Shown here in pieces: positions 12,786 through 25,600 of a DNA stretch of 64,000 bases (position 1 is its first letter; each line of letters opens with the position of its first letter). Source of the DNA: Volvox africanus (Eukaryota > Chlorophyta > Chlorophyceae > Chlamydomonadales > Volvocaceae). Where the stretch lies: NCBI GenBank assembly GCA_030268105.1, contig BSDZ01000008.1, forward strand, positions 1,736,001-1,800,000, written 5' to 3'. Position numbers and translations under genes: made by a program. The notes below the pieces were generated by a model. It worked only from the letters and a program-made list of their open reading frames with translations. It had not been told where the DNA came from and made no database searches.

Positions 12786-14525
12786 TATACATACACGTGT
12801 GCGGGAGGCTGGTAGTGGGAAGGAAAGGGGGTGGGGAAGCTGTGGGGCAGAGCACAGAGGGGCATTCAAACGGGACGGGCAGCATCGAGGGAAGATAAGA
12901 CTTTGTAGCTTGCCTTAGCTAGTTGTACGACACATCTGCTAACTTACCCTAGTTAGGCTGATGACCGCCCAGGGCAGGCCGATCGCACAGCTCGTAGACG
13001 CCAGGTTGGCGAGAAACAGCAGCCACTCATGCGCCCGGGCACGAACCCGCACCTCGCGCGCCACCGCCTCCTCCGCCATCTCTTTGCGCTTCGACAGCTG
13101 GTCTCGGAGCTACATGGTTTCGGTGTACATTTCAAATGTGTCACGCGCCAAGAAGGGGAAAGAAGTACTCGTTGGGCATTGAGCGGCGGCGGGGGGGAGG
13201 GAAGAACCGGAGCTGTGTATGTCCGCGTATGCGTGTTATCTGATACGGGACTGAAAACGACACGATCAGGATGCGCATCCAGATCTGGATCTGGATCCCA
13301 TTCACGGCAACAGGATTCCAGGTGAAACAGACGCAGAAGTGATTTGCGTAGATTAAAGAGAAGGAACAGAAGAACAGAAAATTAGTGATCACCCACCTGA
13401 GCCCAACCACCCACCTTCAATTCTTGTTTCAGAAGGGCGTCGCCGGCCAGCTCAGATCCGAGTGACAGCAGCGCAGCCGCCAGAAGCACCGGATAGCACA
13501 GCACGAGGGGCACATTGACCAGGCCACCCGCGCCGCTGCCCGCGCGGCCCGCCATCAGATCACCCACCACCCGGACAGGATTCAACCGAAAGCCGTACTT
13601 GAGAGCGTTCTCCAATGCCAATCTGCATGTGCCGTACAGCGTTCAGTACAACTATAAGCATGAAATACAGACATGCATCATCACATCACGACACTCACAC
13701 AGACGTCTCTTCGTATGGTACGATATGTGGATGCACGATTTGCGACGTTCACGACGTACGAAACACCGTACGACGTATCTCTTTCTGCAGTACGAGAGCA
13801 CACTTAAACGCCACTGAAATGTAAAATTCAGCCGTACGTAGTACTGTACGTGTATGGATTCGTCGTACCTGAAATTAGTGAGCACCAAAATAATCAGCGC
13901 AAGGTTGTACAGCCCAGTGTGTTTCTCGTACCAGACGCGCTCCGAAGATAGGAGGCTGAAGCGACATGCCGTGTGTACGGGTGTGGATCCAAACATAGGG
14001 CCCCGTTCCGGACCTCCTCCCGGTCGATTCCCCAGCGAGCGCCGTACAGGTTGCTGTTGTGCCAGCGGCAGCGGTGATGCCACCTCCGCCGCCGCCATCA
14101 CCGTGGCCGACGGCGATGCGGGGGATGTGTCGGCCCCAGCAGGAGCCGCCGCCAACACGGTTGCGGCTGCAGTACGTTACGTTACGGGTAAGGTAGGCGC
14201 ACAAAGCACGCAGGCATGGGACCCAACAACTCCATTCAGTTGAGGTTAGTTGGGGTTGGCACCATTGGTTAGTGCGTTTCGAGTCCCATCACTGCACGCT
14301 TGACCCGTGTGACCCCTGTGTATTTGTGTGTGTGTGTATGTGTTTTGCACCCCCCCATCCTTGTACCCGTCCGCGCATCGCCCCAAACGGACACATTTTG
14401 AGGCCTCGACCCGCGAGGCTCTGCGCAACGGATTTACATACCGTGACCGTTGGCCAGCCGCACTGTGGCGGTTGCAACCCCCTTGCCGGCTGCGCCTCGT
14501 CCGCCAGACAGAATTCCCGAGTTGG

Positions 14526-14556
<31 letters not shown>

Positions 14557-17255
14557 GGCCGCAGCCCCTCCAGGTGCTGAGGGGGGCTGAGTGAAAGCGG
14601 ACACGCGCGCGCGCTGTCACCGACAGCAGCCGAGGGACAGCAAAACCCAGTGGAAGGGGAGGGGAGGCGAGGGGGGGAAGAAGGACAAAACGTACATGAG
14701 CAGTGCAGAGAACGTACAACTGGCAAAGTGTTCTCTGATATGGGGATTTGGCTGTGACCGTCCTACCGCCCTGCCCCTGCCCCTGCCCCTGCGCTACTGC
14801 CCCTGCCCCTGCCCCTGCGCTACTGCCCCCGCGCTACTGCCCCTGCCCCTGCCAGTGATCAGTGGGTCACTAAAGAGCAAAACGAAACACCACCAACAGG
14901 CATCGTATTCTTAGTCATACTTACTCATGTCGCACCACCGTGTGTCGTCACCTCTTCGGATTTCGTCTGCAAACACCCCTTCCCCCCTTCCCCCCCCCGG
15001 CATTTACCTTGCTAGGCTTCTTGGAGGGTGTAGCAGCTTCAACAGGAGCGGCTGTAATGGCCTCCCGCGAGACAATACCGCTGGAGCTTCGGGGACGCGG
15101 CACGGCGGAGGGTGCCGAATGGCTGCGGATGAGCGCGGGATCTTCGTAACTGCGACGACTTGCCTCCACTGACCCCTGGGTCAGTGCGAGAGCCACGTCG
15201 CGGCATGGTGTGCGACACGGCGCGGCATGGGAAGATTTTATATCCCGATGATGTCACACATCAGGAGCATGAGGAAAGTGACGAATGCGGCATCGAGGCC
15301 CAGCGGTGTTTGATAGCGACAGTAGCAGTAGCGGGTAGTTGTGGTATTTTTGCATCCATGTATATACCAAGTACAAATACGGACGGATTGTACGGATTAC
15401 GCGTTCATACAAATTACCAGAATAACCAACACACGTTATTGCCCTTCGAGTGGTAAAACTCTTCCAAACGAATACATCACATCATCTCCTCTCTTACTGC
15501 CTTCCTCCAACAGCCGCACTGGTACCCGCACCTGCATGGGCAGCCCGTACGGTTTAGGGTTTTATTGGCATCCCTAAACACACTGACCCTTGGTTCTGAC
15601 ACGCTAGGACACGATTCCTGACCTTGGGTCCATGTGGCGGAGCGAGTGAGTCATCCCGTACACAGCCAGCCGCCTCCAGTGCTGCCAACCATCGCTCGGC
15701 GCCGTCCCGATTCCGTGTTGCGAGCCGGATCATTAAAGCGCCCCCCGAGTCCAGGAGGGAGAACGTCCAGAAGCGACCAGAGCGAAGCCCCTCCCAGGCC
15801 ACAAAGCAACTCTGTTTGAAAGGGGCGAGTGGAGCCAGGGCATTCTAGGACATCAGCTCCTGGCAACTAGTCGATTGTGTCCTCTCCTTCACAGTTCATC
15901 GGTTCTCCGAACAATGGGACGCGCAATCGGCTCTCTCTCCCTCCTTCATATGCTCCCAGGCCCTGGCACCCCTCCATCAATTTCCCATCCCTTATTCGTT
16001 GCCTGCTGAAGGTACTGTGCTTTCATTAAGAACACGGCCTTTCCATTTCTAAGCTTAGCGACAATGCCAAAAGCCGCTCCATACCGCTCAGGGATAGCCG
16101 CGTTGCCGCACCAACGGCCGCAAGGCTCTCCCCCATATCCCCCTGTACCCTCGAGGAGGACGTTCCTTATTAGGAAATGATACTTCCCCATTCCAAAGCA
16201 CGTCAACAGCCGATCTGCGAACATGCGAAAAACGCCCCGGGGACCCCCATCCCCTGATGTACACACACATACACACACGCACGCATATAAACAGCATCAC
16301 ACAATCATGCGCTACACGGACTTCGCACCAGAATGTTGAATTCCTCCCGAGGCGAGAATGCCGTATCCTTGGCGCTGCGGTAGTACGACAATGTCGTACC
16401 AGACAGCGCCCAGTAGCGCAACTCCCATTCGGAACCCAGCAACGGTAGTGCGACGGTCTTCCATTTGTACAGGTATTCACCGAGGTGTACGGAGCGAGCG
16501 GCCAACTTGTGTTTGTGATTGTGACAGTGGAAGGCGGGGCGGTGGGGAAATGTGTATTCGATGTGAGATTCACATTATACAAACCGTACACAGAAATTGA
16601 ATGTCCGTGAAGGGAGGGGGATACCACGAATACCAGAGCCAGATGGGACGGGGGCAAACGAGGGACGGGAAAGGAAGGGTGGCTTAAAATAGCCGGAGGA
16701 GGAAGACGCTAATAGGTGCCCATAATAGAAGATGAAGCGGAAAAGGGTTCGACCCTGCAAGATGGCCGGGTTTCATGAGAGAGTGTCTGTCTCTTGTGCG
16801 TTCCGCGTCACGGCGTCCTGTAAAGTCGGCTTTGCGTAGTCGGATGGATAGCCACGTTGAATTTACATAATGGCATGGTAAATAAATAGGAATAGTCATG
16901 TTTGGAGGCCCACGCTTGCCGACGCTCGACACGACCGCATGGGCGTTACGCAGTTCTGCGAAGCAGCATCATGCGGTCTAAATTGAGGAAACTAATATCA
17001 TTGGTGAATTCGGTGATATTTAGTATCCAAAACCAGTTATTGGTGGCTAGATCTTCTCCTTACCATAGTAAAATTCAGCGACGATTCGCACCAAAAGTTA
17101 ACTCGCGAATGCCAGATTTCTCTAATATTTACCTGCTCCTTCAACTGTTCGTTTGCAATACGCAGTTGCTCCAGCTCCTTCTGTAGACGGTCCACCTCTT
17201 TTTGCTGCACATCATTAGGATGCGAAGGACGCCGACGAGCCCAAAACAACGGCAT
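9073..17255 (-). CDS. DGAT1: Acyl-CoA:diacylglycerol acyltransferase 1 with N-terminal coiled coil and PH domain
   Basis: Fifteen exons in transcript order: 17255-17133, 16505-16329, 15811-15662, 15175-15008, 14586-14442, 14166-13869, 13622-13415, 13109-12948, 12451-12276, 11973-11907, 11427-11281, 10934-10788, 10414-10190, 9583-9526, 9278-9073; 818 residues. It joins an acyl-CoA to diacylglycerol to make triacylglycerol in the ER membrane. Residues 1-41 include a charged heptad stretch (EVDRLQKELEQLRIANEQL). Residues about 50-147 form a PH domain ending in WLAALEAAGC. Residues 150-330 are Ser/Ala/Thr-rich with a Thr/Asn tract. The MBOAT domain follows, with FYKDWWN at 654-660 and the family's active histidine near 709 in SAVFHELIL. 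Intron 11 starts with GC (CAG/gcaag). Exons 4-6 are low complexity and rest mainly on phase. The start is the ATG opening the coiled-coil exon. Confidence 0.9.
9320..9380. repeat. TG dinucleotide repeat in the last DGAT1 intron
   Basis: Interrupted TG runs within intron 14 (9279-9525). They create false minus-strand His/Thr ORFs. Confidence 0.75.
9736..9769. repeat. Three copies of a CCTCCCCCGA decamer in a DGAT1 intron
   Basis: A short perfect tandem array inside intron 13 (9584-10189), C-rich on the plus strand and so pyrimidine-poor in the transcript. Confidence 0.7.
10506..10639. repeat. GGTGAT hexanucleotide array in a DGAT1 intron
   Basis: About 22 copies of GGTGAT with a few dropped units, inside intron 12 (10415-10787). 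It is the source of a false polyhistidine ORF on the minus strand. Confidence 0.9.
11490..11560. repeat. G-rich minisatellite in a DGAT1 intron
   Basis: Repeats of GGGGGAAGGGGGGGAG lie in intron 10 (11428-11906), just upstream of exon 11 in the transcript. There the strand reads as a long pyrimidine tract next to the acceptor. The G strand has many runs of four or more G and could form quadruplexes. Confidence 0.8.
12549..12797. repeat. ACACAT hexanucleotide array in a DGAT1 intron
   Basis: About 40 units of ACACAT with ACACAC and ATGCAC variants, filling half of intron 8 (12452-12947). All three minus-strand frames stay open through it (Val/Tyr, Cys/Val and Met/Cys repeats), so the long ORFs here are artefacts. 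Confidence 0.92.
14768..14852. repeat. CCCCTG hexamer array in a DGAT1 intron
   Basis: Tandem CCCCTG units with GCGCTACTG interruptions inside intron 4 (14587-15007). Higher-order units of about 26 bp are partly repeated. Confidence 0.75.
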
Positions 17256-18890
17256 GATTTCAAGTTCACTAACTACTATAGCAGATGTAATTGCATCGCC
17301 TTCAAAAAACCTGAGTATGAATGAAAAGCTGTTTACGTCGAGTTGTGGTTCCCTTTAACATATGTGTACTAGCTAACAGGTTCGTAAAATACTAGGATGT
17401 TTAGACAAATATGTCTCATAACTATGGCCCTCACGTATTGGCGTTCGTTTTTTAAAATCAACTCCCGACATCCGTGCACAACATCCCCAACATCCTTATC
17501 ACTTCTTTTTTAGTAATAACACAAAATAATAATACTATTTATTCGTATCTTATACTTTCTATCTTTTTGTGAAAGGCTCATTGACCCATGGGGCGGTCGG
17601 CCTTTTGCAGTCTGCGGCGCTACGATACCGCCAGCGAAAAACTCCATTCCTGAAAAACATTATAATCCGTACATTCTTTACTTACTTAATTGATATCATG
17701 CTGTAAGCATGTCCTGGTTGCGGTCAGCGTGATCCAACCGACGCTTGTCGTGCATCATCGTACCTGGGCGGCTGCTCGCCCTGCCAATATCGCCTGCTTT
17801 GCAATGCACTCCCCAATTTTATACTACGTCAAGAGTAAAGATTTTATCTGGCATATAGGGCCGACACTGCCCCCATTGACGTGTCATGTCGCGTGCCTGT
17901 AACCCTGAGGTTCATCGGCAGCGGTTCTCCCAATGGTCTTGGGGGACAGCGCCTGATGAATCCAAAACTGCGCCACCGCGACCTCATCACCGAGCGTGAT
18001 TTTGGACATCTAAATCCAACAAACGCGGCGTCCCAGTGAATGGGTACATCAACGCTCGCCCTCATCGGGGTCACCATCTTAAATAAGCAACAGTCCCAGG
18101 AAGCCCTCTTCCGACTTCCTTAGCTTCTTACGAGCTAGCGCTGAACCAATGTTAGCCCGCGCAGCAGAAGACACTCGAAAGGCGCCAGCACGTCTGAAAG
18201 TACACGCCGCATCCGTGCGCACCGTATGCATCGCAGACGCAAACTATTGGCATTAAAGCCATAGAAAAAACACAGCATTAAAGGAATACAGCAACTCTTG
18301 TAATTCACCCGTTTTCAAACGAAAGAGGAAACTCTAACTCAGGGCGTGTAATCTTCGTCAGAACATCAAATTAGACGCCGTAAAAAATACCGTGCTTTTC
18401 GTACGACAACAGGCATAACCACTACCGTGACCGCTCGTGTGTCCAATTGGAAGGGACGTGCGCTACTCGATGCATTCTCCAATGGATCCAATGGATCCAA
18501 TGGATCCAACAAGCACAGAGCTTGTGGTACACAGCACACAGCCAGGAGGGGAAATAAGAGGAAATGTGAAGCAAGCTTCCATTGAAACCGCTAATGTAGC
18601 ACTTAGGATGTTGTACGGCGCGGACAGCACCCTAGCAGCAGGTCTAAGTTGGTGCTATTACCTAGCGGTCCATTGCAAGCCGTATTAATGCGGGGAGATT
18701 GCTCTTGTGTGTATCGCTCCATACAAGTTACATCGCCACCCACTGTTTTCCAACCCCAAAACTTGTCAAACCCCACATCTCAACAAAGCTCTTCGCATAC
18801 GTACGAGTATCGTGCAAACTGTCGTCTAAACTGCTAAGTCCACGTGTGTAAATACTTACGCGGCGGTTTGGAGAACTGACCCATGGGTCC

Positions 18891-19226
18891 TCAGTGACCA
18901 TCGCACGTTGCGGCAGTTGCGTAACGATTAAGCCCACTCACCACACGCTTAACCCTGTGAATCCTGGCAGCAGGGTATGCAAGCACCGCGGCCGCCACCT
19001 GATGGACACTGCTGTGAGTTTGCATCGTCGGCGCCGGCGGTGGCGGTGGGCCTTGGGGGGCTTGAGCCTCCATAAGGCCCAGGGGACCGGCACCACCTAC
19101 AAGGACCGTGAGAGCCAGTGCCATGGAAAGCCAGACCCTCCTACCAGAGGAAGATTGCGAGCATGAGGAGCGATGTATAGGACAACGCATACTGCTGATA
19201 GAAGGGTGTGTGTCGTGACTGGACAT
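18891..19226 (-). CDS. Doubtful small ORF with a hydrophobic segment
   Basis: 111 codons from ATG. After a Ser/His-rich start comes SGRRVWLSMALALTVLVGGA, a plausible membrane or signal-anchor helix, then a Pro-rich stretch (PPPPPAP). The open frame runs further upstream without an ATG, so an upstream exon is possible. Composition is more protein-like than the surroundings, but I recognise no family and see no polyadenylation signal that settles it. Confidence 0.25.
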   Translation of the reverse strand: MSSHDTHPSISSMRCPIHRSSCSQSSSGRRVWLSMALALTVLVGGAGPLGLMEAQAPQGPPPPPAPTMQTHSSVHQVAAAVLAYPAARIHRVKRVVSGLNRYATAATCDGH

Positions 19227-21919
19227 TAGCGGTCTGGATGACGACGACGAGGAGGAGGTTACGGAGGGGCCTCCGTAGGGTTCCGCAGACCAGCTAGGGA
19301 AGAGAATACGGCAACGCCGTGTGCTCAAGTTGTTGCCGTATCGATCAAAAGACGTCCAGGTAGATAATGGTTTGGAAACAGACGGGTTGGCACGGCCAAT
19401 AAGGAAGAGCGGCAGTAATTGTAGACGTTCGGTCCTGTTCTGCTGTTGGTCGGCTGTGATATTGGGGCGCAATTTGTGAGCGTGGACTTGTGCCAAGATG
19501 TGCACTCATGAGGTCATAATATTTCTTAACTTTGAAGGCACCCTCGCGATGAAGGGGTTTATTAATACCTGTTTGTTGATCGAGACCTTGCAGTCTCGGA
19601 TGCCGAATGCCGAAAGGTGCAACCCTACTGACGATCCAGCTAGTCCCCAGATTGATCACGCAGCTTGATTGCCAGCGGTCATCAGTCGCCACTATTCGGA
19701 TTGAAGCTATAGAGCTGCTGTCAGACGTCTCCTAAAATCTTAAGGTGTGACGATGTAAGGACCAATACCCTTATTCGGTACTGTTGCGTCCGGCCTTCAG
19801 GGGTCTCCAGCAGCTGTCCGCTGCTGTCGGAACGAACAAGTCATTCGATAGGCCTAGTGTAACATCCGAACGAACGCGGGACTGACTGACAAAACCCGAG
19901 CCGGTTACTCGCCCTATAGACAGGCGGGACGGACTGCGCATCCTGGAGGTCATGACGGCTAATAGCGTCCAATAGCAGCTCTTCAGGAAAGAGTGTAATT
20001 ACCGGTACCGCGAACGGGTGTTCACTTACCACCCGGATTTTTCATAAAGGCGGTACTACCAGCATGCATGGATGGACAGCGGATGCAGGTGGATAACGCT
20101 ACTTGTCAAGCCTGACGACGTGACACTTTTGCCGTATGGCGTTGTGCGACTGTAACTGTACGAAGTGTGCTTCATAGGTATGTAGGTATGTGCTTCCGCT
20201 TCTTTCATCCGCTGGTATGCAGTGATCATCAGACGTACCGGGCAGAACACCCTATGAGCCAGCCGGCTCTCGGGCGACGATTCCTCAGTACCGATCCCAG
20301 CGCACAAGGAAATCAAGTGATCATCGGGGTGATCAAGCGCAAGCGATTACTCCGGGCATAGCTACAGCGCGCGCGCGGACACCATTCCATGGCATCGCTA
20401 TGTCCGCCGGTCGTAAGCACCCAGACTTTGGTATCAGGATACTTTGCATGCGCTTCCCAGGTCTCACGCGCAGCAGGTTGTATTTTCGCTGAACAATACA
20501 CCTGGTAATGCTGACCACTCGAAGAAGTTCTGTAGGGCTTTCTACGCCAAGACCTTCTCCCAACAATCATGTAAGCAAGAGGGCCCACCTCTACGCCAGA
20601 ACGCCGGGCCGTAAGGAATACGGTCCCATCAAACGAAGACAGCTGCCAATTCCCCTATGCACGCCGGCCTCTCAGAATGTGCAAAATGAGCGCATCATCT
20701 GATGCCACCATCCATTATAAGCTCCACCGAAACCGAAGCACACACGCATACCATCCGCTGCCGGTAAGTACTTCATCCTCCATCTTGCTGCCATAGTGGC
20801 TTGCCCGTGCTCACGGCTACTTCTTACGGCTCTCAGGGATAGTTCCCTCTCTTACACCGGACCTCAAAAACGCTGAGATAGTTTGGTGAAGCCACCATGA
20901 ATGCCTTGCACTGATCCGCATTGCATAGACGCGCTTACCCATCGCACAGCACCACGACCATTGACCCAAGCCAAGTTGCAAACTGCAAAGTGCAGTGATA
21001 GAATGTGATAAACAATATATGTCCTATTGAGCTCCACGCACGCACATGGCATCGAACACGGAAGGTCAGAATAGTGATCGTCAGGCAAACAGAGTCCGTT
21101 TTATACATATATCTATATGAATGCCAAATTAATATGAAAGTAGTATATCAGGAGGGATTATTCATGCCGTTCCCTGTCCTACTGCATCTCTTCTCACTGC
21201 ATTTAGGAACCAAAGGAGGCCTCTGCCTCTGCCACCGATACCTGCGCATGCAGACGCCCCTGACGCAGCTTTGCTCGCGCGCGTATCAATCTGATACAGC
21301 TTTACATAGCGCGCGCACAAGCCTACCACACATATTCAAATTTGCATTCGTCACAATAGTGCTGCTGTGCCTACCAACCGACATCATCGCTGATGCGCCC
21401 CCACCTAGCTGCGCGGGCGTGCTTTCGTTGATGCACGCAATCACAGACAGGGGTCACACCCCGGATCACAAATGCACCTGCTTGAGACAGTCATGCGTGT
21501 ACCTGGTATGTAACGCTGACTTAAAAACACATCACCTAGGATGAAGAACAGAATACAGAATGAGAACTTGGAATACTTGTGCCGTTGCTATAACACCAGA
21601 ACTGTCTCGCCTGATTTGTCCTTCAGTCAGACCATGCAGCGCACGCTCTGTGCACGAGCCGCCCCCCGGCCCTATAACAGCATACACATACGTGGTCAGG
21701 GTCGTACATATGGCCGCTCTAGGAATGCCGCAACCATGACGTCAGCCATTTAGCCACGTCGCATGGTGTTGTGTTGGGCTCACAAGAAGAAGGCTAGGCA
21801 AATTTCGCTAGAAAAAGTACTGCACATGGCGGCCACCCAGAGGTCGCAATACATGAGGGCCCGACAGCACGATCCCAGCACGAACAATCCCCCCAATATG
21901 TCATTCATATCTCCCAAAA

Positions 21920-22618
21920 TCAACCCAGACAATTTAAGTCTCGGACTACTCGTTGAATGCGTCGCATCCGAAAGCGTACTGGCGACGTTACCTCGTCGGC
22001 AGTTGATGAGCTTTCTTCCGCCGTTTGTGACTGTCGCAACTCACCATTGTCACCAATAAGTCCGGTGCTTCCTTGTCCTCGGCTGCTACGCATCGGGAGG
22101 TTTGTAGCGGATGCAGCTACGGGCAGCGAACGGTGCCATAAGCCGGGAGCTGAGTCACCTGGCGCCGCTGCAAGGATTTCCGGCGAGTGAACTGCCGAAC
22201 TGAAGGATGCGGCGATGCTTACAAAGTCAGAAGAAAAGGCTGTCAAACAAGAGGCCGTGCGATGTTCATCGCTGAAAAAGAGTTTGGCACTCTCAGCGAA
22301 GCACGAAACGCCTTCATGCACCCGAATGCTGTAGCGTTTTGAAAGGCCTTGATGATCCTCATAATTGTCATCGAGCAATCCCTGAACATGGGCTGGCTGC
22401 TCTGGCTGCTCCACGTTTACTTGGTTTTCGTAAACAAAGACGCAGTCAATATCATTTGAGCACGTTATGCAAAGCCCATCGCTCCCTGAGGCATGCGTAG
22501 CCCGATTAAGCTTTAAATCTTCGCTGGAGCCAGGTAAACTTACAGCCGCCGAAAGATAGGGTGTGAAGATCAATAAGGAGCGCCGTCGGCCCGCTAGCTG
22601 TAAAGTTGAAGGTTCCAT
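21920..22618 (-). CDS. Hypothetical protein, 232 codons
   Basis: An uninterrupted ATG-to-stop frame in the gene-poor block, the longest non-repetitive ORF there. The predicted protein is acidic in the middle (LLDDNYEDHQ) with an EQPEQP duplication. Its Ser/Thr/Glu-rich tail includes SQTAEESSSTADEV and ends in a basic patch (RMRRIQRVVRDL). Codon use is balanced rather than repeat-driven. No domain, signal peptide or membrane helix is evident and I do not recognise it. It could be one exon of a larger gene, a degenerate element or chance. Confidence 0.35.
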   Translation of the reverse strand: MEPSTLQLAGRRRSLLIFTPYLSAAVSLPGSSEDLKLNRATHASGSDGLCITCSNDIDCVFVYENQVNVEQPEQPAHVQGLLDDNYEDHQGLSKRYSIRVHEGVSCFAESAKLFFSDEHRTASCLTAFSSDFVSIAASFSSAVHSPEILAAAPGDSAPGLWHRSLPVAASATNLPMRSSRGQGSTGLIGDNGELRQSQTAEESSSTADEVTSPVRFRMRRIQRVVRDLNCLG

Positions 22619-25600
22619 ATTGCTCAATACATATACTGTCGAGATAATGAATATGCTTGATTGCACGCGCAATTAATTGCTCGGGTTGACACCGAATAAC
22701 TAATCGCTAAAAATGTGGGCAGAGATGCAGACGAAAAGGTGCACATCGATTGTCGTGGTCTGCACAAACAGACAAATACATAACAATTTAAAAATTACCA
22801 AGGAATGGGCAACTACAGCGTTGTAGCTGCAATGGATGGGAATTGATGCAAAGAATCGTACGGTGTGGGTCAACCTCTCTTTTCTTTCAGATGCGAATCG
22901 CTCGAATTTTTTACACTGCCAAGTTAGGATAAAGACAATGTATGAACCAAGCATGTCAAACACTAGACAAGACACCGCTCCAGCAATCCGATAGACGGAT
23001 ACAGAAACGGGAATTGCAATATCTAAGGAGCGCTATTTCCAAATGGAGAACAAGCCAGGGTGGCCATCACCTACTATCAGAGCCATGGCTTCGCCAGAGT
23101 AACCCTGCCCACCAGCCCTATCATATTATTTGGGAATCCTATTCTTTAATTTGCTGATCCCCCGATTTGCGCAAGCCTCAAATGACAACCCAAGGTTAAC
23201 GTAACAGGCTGCTTTTTAACCGGCAGGAACTTCCGATTCTGCAATGAGCTAGGCAGCCGCCGGCCCATGGGCCGCTTGAAACTGGCGACTCATTTTCCAT
23301 GAGATAAACAACTCATAATAACAGATACGACCTATTAGTGCATCTTGCCAAAATACTAGGCCGGAAAGGCATGATCCAGGAAACTGAAGCGTGCTGTTGA
23401 CGGGGAACGCTTGAATTTTTCATTAAATTCCCCGTAGGCACCTATTAATATTAATTTGCATAAGTTACAGATATGTGACCTTCATGTAACGTTTGTTAAC
23501 TTTCGCGGTTTTGAACAGAGACAATTCCTCTGGTTACTTTCCTCGTGCGGCCAATGAGTGCGCAGGATGCATAGTCACACGCAAAGCGAAGAGCTCTTAA
23601 CGTACGATCAACATTGATAACAATCAACAGAAGATTGAGTGAGAAAGCTTGATGTAATCTGCACAGAAAAGACACGACCCCTGCGGCATAGCTTCCTTCA
23701 TACCGTACCGTATTCTTCATACCCCTGCCCATGCTATCGTACGCCGAGATGCACCAAGGGCCGAGCATTCCATGATTCCATCAGAACATTCTTATCATCT
23801 TCCACTTCACCAGGGTTACAGACAGGGCATCTACGATCCATTTTCACAGTGCAATTAGGACAGCTACTTGACAGTCAACAACACAACCTGGAGGGGATTG
23901 TAACAGAGGGGTCGCCTAGCTGTTAGGTGTAGCTATAATGGCGAGCTCCGAGTCATGGTGCCGTAGGGCACGAGGTGTAAGGGTGACTCCGTATAGATTA
24001 CATTATAGTAGTATCATATAATAGAAGAAGAATGTAATAAGAAGTGTCATACACAATTATCCAGGCGCCTTAAATAGCGCTGCCTGGCTCGTAAAGGGGC
24101 CTTACGTCTGTTCAAAACTGGCGCGCATTCTACAACTGACACCGTTGTACGAATGCTCGCATGCAAGTGGTTCCATGCGACTTGCCCAAGTTCTATGCGT
24201 TAGATCTATTGTAACTAATCTATTATTACGCAAGTATGATATTGTCTTAAAAGCCAAATTACGACAAGTCAGATTCGCTCTTTCTGGCGCTTCTGCGCCA
24301 TTCGCCCTGTTACAGGGATCAACTCACATGGTGCTATACAGGAGTGCGCCCTGATGCTGCAGTTTCCTTTTCAAGTGGCACCTGCGTAGGTGAGAGCCGC
24401 AAAGGCCTCTCAAGTTACTAAGAAGGTGCTTCTGCACCTGAATATCGTGTTGGTGTGTGCGGTACATGTATGCCTCCTCTGACTGCAACTAACAGCAGAT
24501 TTTCACGCCTGGTAGGCGATTACCCGAGCGATTCCGAGGATTCAATGAGTAGGAGCCTTGACTGGCTCAGGTAATCCTGGCTTTGCTCTGAACTGACCTC
24601 TCAACTCCTCCGTAAGCTAACATATCGGATACGAAAGAATACCGCCCTATACCGCTAGCTTATAACTAGCTAGGGCATTTACTGGCTCTTCAAGATCTGA
24701 TGGGGGCCAGATACTCTCTACATTATAACTTTGTGCTTGAAGAGTTTGTAGCACCACTCATATCCCTGTCCGCAGTCCATGCACGAGAACCAGATAAAGA
24801 ATAAAAAAGGGATCAAGGCCCATACCTGTGTTCCGAAGAGAAGACTGATCTAAGCTGGATGTTAAGATGCCTAGACCAAATTCCAGGGTGGAATAACATT
24901 TGCCTAGAAAGTTTATTGCTAAGGAAGCAATACACGCCGCTCAGCTCTAAATGGCTCATCCGTGTAATATAACGATTAGGATGTCTAATCCTGATGTTAA
25001 CTCGCGAGATCTTTCTTAGAGCATGATACAACAATTCGTGCTTATCCGAATTAAGGCCGCGTCGGCCCCCATCGTGGATCACACCCCATCGATTACATGT
25101 CTCTGGTGCGTGACAGACTTGGTGACTGGAGTGCCAGTTTCATCACTCTCTTCAGGAATGCATGTTAAGGAGCCATTGGTTTATGTAGGGTAATGCCATC
25201 AATTTCCATATCTCCGCGCGGGTTAATGTGAATGTCCAGAAGGAAGCACTCCCACAAACCTGTTCTGCATTACCACTTGTTATCAATACTTCATCATATA
25301 TGCCATTGCAAGCAAGGCTTAGCGCCTGCTGGGGCGGCATTGTTAAGACCCAGAAGGAGGTTACCCTACGACTGCCAAAACCAAGGGCCTTATCCCCAAT
25401 TCATAGCACATGTGCTCATTCATACTTTGTACAATACACATAATGTATGATTGAAGCTAGTAGGATTGTTGCAGGATGTGGGGGTCTGTGGGGTGGGCCC
25501 AGTCCCTTGGGAAGTTTACAGGCCTCCATGCCCCATACCCCTCAATATACATTACCTGCTTAGGAAAGCATACATGAGACACGATGCAGCTCTTTCTTGA

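Noticed and set aside
12171..12885. Three long minus-strand ORFs of Val/Tyr, Cys/Val and Met/Cys repeats
   Set aside because: Products of the ACACAT array inside a DGAT1 intron; only 12451-12276 is a real exon.
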